Assembly: GCF_012927245.1 (NCBI RefSeq)
Contig: NZ_JABBGE010000015.1
Coordinates: 1 to 64,000, forward strand
Source of the DNA: Streptomyces sp. R302
Lineage (GTDB): Bacteria > Actinomycetota > Actinomycetes > Streptomycetales > Streptomycetaceae
DNA: 64,000 bases
Direction of reading: 5' to 3'
In this document: in pieces, positions 60,262 to 64,000 of the stretch
How positions within the stretch are numbered: position 1 is the first letter of the stretch
How the letters are laid out: each line of letters begins with the position of its first letter
Translations under genes and position numbers: made by a program
Notes under the pieces: model-generated
Told to the model about the DNA's origin: nothing
Databases searched by the model: none
The model's input: only the letters and a program-made list of their open reading frames with translations

Positions 60262-61753
60262 CGCGGAAGCGGGCCACCAGCAGCGCTCCGTTCTTCTCCG
60301 TGTCCTCGATGGTGAGGGTGCCGGCGTGGGAGGCGGCCAGGTCGCGGGCGATGGGGAGGCCGAGGCCCGCGCCGCCGTGGGCGCGGGTGCGGGACGCGTC
60401 GAGGCGGGTGAAACGGTCGAAGACGCGGGCGCGGTCGGCGGGCGGGATGCCGGGGCCGTCGTCGTGGACCGTGAGGAGCAGGTCCCGGCCGGCGCGGGCC
60501 ACCGTCACCGTGACTTCCGTGCGTGCGTGGCGGCAGGCGTTCGTCAGGAGGTTGCGGAGCAGGCGGTCCAGGTGGATCGGGTTGCCGGGGAGGACCGCCG
60601 GGGCGGGGGCCTCGCAGCGGAGGCGGAGCGCGGCCGACTCCGGGAGGTGCTGGTGTTCGCGGACCAGGTCCTCCGCGAGGGCCGCCAGGTCCACCGGTTC
60701 GCGGACCCGGGGCGCCGCGCCCTGGCCGGCCAGGAGCAGCAGGTCGTCGGCGAGGTGCTGGAGGCGGACGACGTCCGTGGTCGCCTCCCGCACCACCTCG
60801 CGCCAGTCCTCGACCGACTCCGGATGGCGGAGGGACGATTCGAGCTGGGCGCGCAGCGCCGCGAGCGGGCTGCGGAGTTCGTGCGCCGCGTCCGCCGTGA
60901 ACTCCCGCTGCCGGGTGGCCGCGGCCTCCACCCGGTCGAGCGTGGCGTTCGTCGTGCGGGCCAGGTCCGCGATGACGTCCTCCGTCGACGGGACAGGGAC
61001 GCGGCGGTCGAGCGACTGCCCGGTGATGTCGGCGAGTTCGCGGCGGATCGCCTCGACGGGGCGCAGCGCGCGGGCGACCATGGCGTGGACGAGGAGGCCG
61101 GTGAGGAGGGCCGCGAGGGGGACGCCGGTGGTGAGGGCGATCCAGTAGACCTTGTCGAGGGACTCCTGCTCCTCCTCCAGGGTCTGGAAGGTGTGGACGG
61201 CCGCCAGGAACAGCGCCCCCGCCGCGCCCGCCGCCGTCAGCGCCACCCGGCCCCGGAAGGAGATCCGGGCGCCGCCCCGGCCGACCGCGACCGCGACGGC
61301 CGCGGCGGTGATGAGGCCGGCGGAGGGGCCGATGCAGGCGACGGCCCAGCGCAGCGCCTTCTCGGCGACGTCGACCTTGTGGAGTTCGTTCTCGCGGAGG
61401 AGCCAGGCGCCGTAGGTGGCGTACAGGCAGGCGGTGACGGCGGCGGCGACGGCCGCGCCGCGGATCCGCACCCACCACGGGCCGCCGCGGCCCGCGAGGA
61501 GGCAGACTCCGGCCACGTACAGGGCGCCCGCCCAGGTGCCCCACGTGGTGATCTGCTCGATCTGCGGGCCGACGCGGTCGTGGTTGAGGTGGACGGCGGG
61601 CCAGGTGGAGCGGAGGCCTGCGGCCCGGTCCGCGTACTGCAGCCAGGCCACCGCGGTGCCGACGACGAACGCGGCGGCGAGCCCGGACGCCCAGACGGGA
61701 CGCGTCGCCCACACGGGACGCCTCGCCCACACGGGACGCGCGGCGTCACGCAC
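60251..61753 (-). CDS. Sensor histidine kinase
   Basis: 500 aa. Several N-terminal membrane helices (about 25-200), HAMP-like linker (LRPVEAIRRELADITGQSLDRRVPVPSTEDVIADLARTTNATLDRVE), HisKA with DAAHELRSPLAALRAQL (phospho-His about residue 289), and HATPase (LLRNLLTNACRHA, DDGPGIPPADRARVFDRFTR, GAGLGLPIARDLAASH). It phosphorylates the response regulator at 61746-62420, whose 3' end overlaps it by 8 bp. The first 20 residues hold three RPVWA copies from an 18-bp DNA repeat. The C-terminal end overlaps the LuxR relic by 11 bp. The signal is unknown. Confidence 0.92.
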   Translation of the reverse strand: MRDAARPVWARRPVWATRPVWASGLAAAFVVGTAVAWLQYADRAAGLRSTWPAVHLNHDRVGPQIEQITTWGTWAGALYVAGVCLLAGRGGPWWVRIRGAAVAAAVTACLYATYGAWLLRENELHKVDVAEKALRWAVACIGPSAGLITAAAVAVAVGRGGARISFRGRVALTAAGAAGALFLAAVHTFQTLEEEQESLDKVYWIALTTGVPLAALLTGLLVHAMVARALRPVEAIRRELADITGQSLDRRVPVPSTEDVIADLARTTNATLDRVEAAATRQREFTADAAHELRSPLAALRAQLESSLRHPESVEDWREVVREATTDVVRLQHLADDLLLLAGQGAAPRVREPVDLAALAEDLVREHQHLPESAALRLRCEAPAPAVLPGNPIHLDRLLRNLLTNACRHARTEVTVTVARAGRDLLLTVHDDGPGIPPADRARVFDRFTRLDASRTRAHGGAGLGLPIARDLAASHAGTLTIEDTEKNGALLVARFRVRG

Positions 61754-62420
61754 GGCCGCTCACCCGGTACCCCGCGCCCCGCACCGTCTCGATCGTGTCG
61801 CGGCCGAAGGGCGCGTCGATCTTCTTGCGGACGGCCCTGATGTAGACGTGCACGATGTTCGGGTCGCCGGTGAAGTCCGCCGACCACACCTCGTCGAGGA
61901 CGTCGAGCACGGGAACAACCTCGTCGGTCCTCCGCAGCAAACAGTGCAGGACGGCGAACTCCTTCGGGGTGAGGGCGATCCGCTCGCTCCCCCGGCCGCA
62001 GGTGCGGCGGGTCGGGTCGAGCCAGAGGTCGCCGGTCTCCAGGAGCGCGGGCACGCGGGCGCCGCCGCGGCGGACGAGGGCGCGGAGCCGGGCCTCCAGG
62101 ACGACGTACGAGAAGGGCTTCGCGAGGTAGTCGTCGGCGCCGGTGTCGAGCCCCTCGGCCTCGTCGTACTCGCCGTTCTTCGCGGTCAGCATCAGCACCG
62201 GCACCGTGTTCCCCTCGGCGCGCAGCCGGGCGCACACCTGGTAGCCGCTGAGGCCGGGCAGCATGAGGTCCAACAGGACGGCCGCATACCGGTGTTCGCG
62301 GGCCATGTGGAGTCCAGTGACGCCGTCGTGGGTCACGTCGACGGTGTAGCCGACGGCGGTGAGGCCGCGCCGCAGGGACGCCGCTATCCGCTCCTCGTCC
62401 TCGATCACCAAGATGCGCAT
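61746..62420 (-). CDS. OmpR-family response regulator
   Basis: 224 aa. Receiver domain with the phosphoacceptor Asp51 (VLLDLMLPG) and Lys101 (LAKPFS), then a winged-helix DNA-binding domain (LTPKEFAVLHCLLRR, VHVYIRAVRKKIDAPFGRDTIETVRGAGYRV). Partner of the overlapping histidine kinase. The unit controls unknown genes, perhaps envelope-related; the divergent DUF2079 gene is a near candidate target. Confidence 0.94.
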   Translation of the reverse strand: MRILVIEDEERIAASLRRGLTAVGYTVDVTHDGVTGLHMAREHRYAAVLLDLMLPGLSGYQVCARLRAEGNTVPVLMLTAKNGEYDEAEGLDTGADDYLAKPFSYVVLEARLRALVRRGGARVPALLETGDLWLDPTRRTCGRGSERIALTPKEFAVLHCLLRRTDEVVPVLDVLDEVWSADFTGDPNIVHVYIRAVRKKIDAPFGRDTIETVRGAGYRVSGRA

Positions 62421-62516
62421 GGGCCCGAGTATCGCCCGTCCGCCCGCCGGAGCCTCCTGAGGAAATCCTCAGGAGGCTTCAGGGGCCTCTCAGGTGCCTC
62501 CGCCGAGGCTGCCCCC

Positions 62517-63917
62517 ATGATCACGACCCTCGCCACCGCGGCTCCGCGCGTACCCGCGGTCGCCCCGCGCCCCCGCACCGGCCCCGCGCTCGTCGCCGCC
62601 ACGCTGTTCGTCCTGCACTGCGCCTTCGCGCTGCGCAACCACGCGCGGTTCCGGACGACCGGGTACGACCTGGGGATCTTCGGGCAGGCGGTCCGCTCGT
62701 ACGCGGAGGGGCGGCTGCCGGCGTCGGAGATCCGGACGGCGACCGCACCGGCCGGGTTCGAGGGGGAGGCGCTGCCGCTGCTCGGGGACCACTTCCACCC
62801 GGTGCTCGCGCTCCTCGGGCCGGTGTACCGGCTGGTGCCGCACGTGGAGGTGCTGCTCGTGGCGCAGGCGGCGCTCGTCTCGGCGGCGGTGTACGTGACG
62901 GGGCGGACGGCGCAGCGGCACCTGCCGGGGCGGCCGTACGCCGGAGTGGTGATCGGTGCCGCGTGCGGGCTCGCGTGGGGTGTCCAGACGCTGGTCGGCT
63001 TCGACTTCCACGAGGTGGCGTTCGCGCTGCCGCCGCTCGCGCTGGCCTGCCGGGCGTATCTCGACGGGCGGCTGCGGGCGGCGGTCTGGTGGGCGGCGGG
63101 GCTGCTGCTCGTGAAGGAGGACCTGGGGGCGACGGCGGCCGTCCTCGGGCTGCTCGTCGCCCACCGGGCGCGGGACCGGCGGGACCGGCGGGCGGGGCTG
63201 CTGCTCGCCGGTGGATCGGTGCTCGCCGCCCTGCTCGTGCTGAAGGTGGTGGTCCCGGGGTTCGCGCCGGACGGGCGGTACCTGTACGCGGAGGGGGTCG
63301 GGGGCGCGTACGGGATCCTCGACGGCTGGTCCGTGAAGGTCCTCACGGTGCTCGCGCTGCCGGCCGTCACGGGCGGGCTCGTGGTGCGCAGCCCGCTGGC
63401 GTGGCTGCTGGTGCCCACGCTGGGGTGGAGGTTCGTGTCGTCGGTGCCGTCGCACTGGGAGCCGGGCCTGCACTATTCGGCGGTCCTCGTGCCGGTGGCG
63501 TTCGCGGCGCTGGTGGACGCCCTGCGGCGCGGGGCGCGGCTGCCGCTCGCCGTGCCGCTCGGGGTCGTCCTGCTGCTCCTGCCCCTCCAGCCGACGGCTC
63601 AGCTGGCGACCCCCGGTTTCTGGCGGGAGGGGGAGCGGGAGGCGGCGGCGCGGGCGGCGGTGGGGCTGGTGCCGGACGGGGTGCGGGTGGCGGCGAGCAA
63701 CACGCTCGCGCCGCACCTGACGGACCGGACGGTGGTACGCCTCGCGGTGCCGGGGCTGCTCGACCGGGCGCCGGTCGTGGAGTGGCTGGTCCTCGACCGG
63801 GCCGACGGGTTTCCGGCGGGCGCGACGGAGGGCGTGCTGCGGGAGGCGGCCGGGGAGCCGTCGTGGCGGGTGGTGCGGGAGGAGGCCGGGATCGTCCTCC
63901 TCCGCCGCGAGCGGTGA
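62517..63917 (+). CDS. DUF2079 polytopic membrane protein
   Basis: 466 aa from ATG 62517. The DUF2079 start is clear: HARFRTTGYDLGIFGQAVRSYAEG, then LLGDHFHPVLALLGPVYRLVPHVEVLLVAQA, VGFDFHEVAFALPPLALACRAYLDGRLR and about ten membrane helices; a C-terminal soluble part ends the protein. The DL(G/A)xF and DHFHP motifs are shared with GT-C-like glycosyltransferase folds. Function unknown. Divergent from the two-component genes, with about 100 bp between them, which include two short CTCAGGAGGC-type repeats. Confidence 0.87.
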   Translation: MITTLATAAPRVPAVAPRPRTGPALVAATLFVLHCAFALRNHARFRTTGYDLGIFGQAVRSYAEGRLPASEIRTATAPAGFEGEALPLLGDHFHPVLALLGPVYRLVPHVEVLLVAQAALVSAAVYVTGRTAQRHLPGRPYAGVVIGAACGLAWGVQTLVGFDFHEVAFALPPLALACRAYLDGRLRAAVWWAAGLLLVKEDLGATAAVLGLLVAHRARDRRDRRAGLLLAGGSVLAALLVLKVVVPGFAPDGRYLYAEGVGGAYGILDGWSVKVLTVLALPAVTGGLVVRSPLAWLLVPTLGWRFVSSVPSHWEPGLHYSAVLVPVAFAALVDALRRGARLPLAVPLGVVLLLLPLQPTAQLATPGFWREGEREAAARAAVGLVPDGVRVAASNTLAPHLTDRTVVRLAVPGLLDRAPVVEWLVLDRADGFPAGATEGVLREAAGEPSWRVVREEAGIVLLRRER

Positions 63918-63923
63918 CCGACC

Positions 63924-64000
63924 CTAGCCACGGGCGTAGGAGCCGAGGCCGACGAGGCAGTAGACGTACTCGCTGATGGTGGCGCCGTTCAGGGTGTAGC
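63924..64000 (-). CDS. Hypothetical protein, C-terminal end (runs off window)
   Basis: Last 25 codons: YTLNGATISEYVYCLVGLGSYARG then TAG. Too little to identify. Converges on the DUF2079 gene with only 6 bp between the stops. Confidence 0.45.
   Translation of the reverse strand, partial: YTLNGATISEYVYCLVGLGSYARG

Overview
The window is high-GC actinobacterial DNA, almost certainly a Streptomyces chromosome. The evidence is the codon use, the A-factor (AfsA) and gamma-butyrolactone receptor genes, a SARP regulator, an FbiC FO synthase for coenzyme F420, XRE/DUF397 and GPP34 genes, and a pSAM2-like integrative element.

Region 1 (1-8304) looks like a secondary-metabolism control locus: the start of an MFS exporter, a StrR-like ParB-domain regulator, GalU, two TetR/ArpA-type regulators, a phosphomannomutase/phosphoglucomutase, an AfsA-type butyrolactone synthase, and an IS701-like DDE protein that has lost its first catalytic aspartate. 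Two related A-rich sites in front of the DDE gene and in the receptor/afsA divergent promoter resemble receptor operators.

Region 2 (8399-21118) is an integrative element (AICE) in the 3' end of tRNA-Arg(CCT), bounded by a 51-bp direct repeat. It has integrase (apparently frameshifted), excisionase, RepSA-type rolling-circle initiator, Spd and TraB transfer genes on the minus strand, and a GntR/KorSA-type repressor facing them across three CCTAGG palindromes. Cargo includes a GGDEF protein inside the transfer operon, a NERD protein, a RelA/SpoT-type alarmone synthetase overlapping a small gene, and a possible nuclease-like protein near attR. A 620-bp noncoding stretch holds a perfect 30-bp inverted repeat.

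Region 3 (21119-31016) has decayed genes beside attR, a D-2-hydroxyacid dehydrogenase, signal peptidase I, a large membrane protein, a D-Ala-D-Ala carboxypeptidase, a GPP34 protein and an XRE/DUF397 pair.

Region 4 (31114-51918) is metabolic: SDRs, luciferase-like oxidoreductases, amidohydrolases, an aldehyde dehydrogenase and FbiC. Five exact CTGACG-N3-CGTCAG palindromes sit just upstream of an SDR/hypothetical divergent pair, two luciferase-like genes and an amidohydrolase, which points to one shared regulon. A degenerate ADP-ribosylglycohydrolase-like gene, a secreted phosphatase-fold protein, an APC permease and a MazF-type toxin-antitoxin pair also lie here.

Region 5 (52037-64000) has an AfsR-like SARP, a small repeat protein, and a roughly 3-kb scar (56571-59600) bounded on both sides by head-to-head genes that have each lost their 5' end. 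Inside are a transposase relic, several small two-helix membrane proteins and the C-terminal part of a possible polymorphic toxin. A histidine kinase/response regulator pair and a DUF2079 membrane protein close the window.
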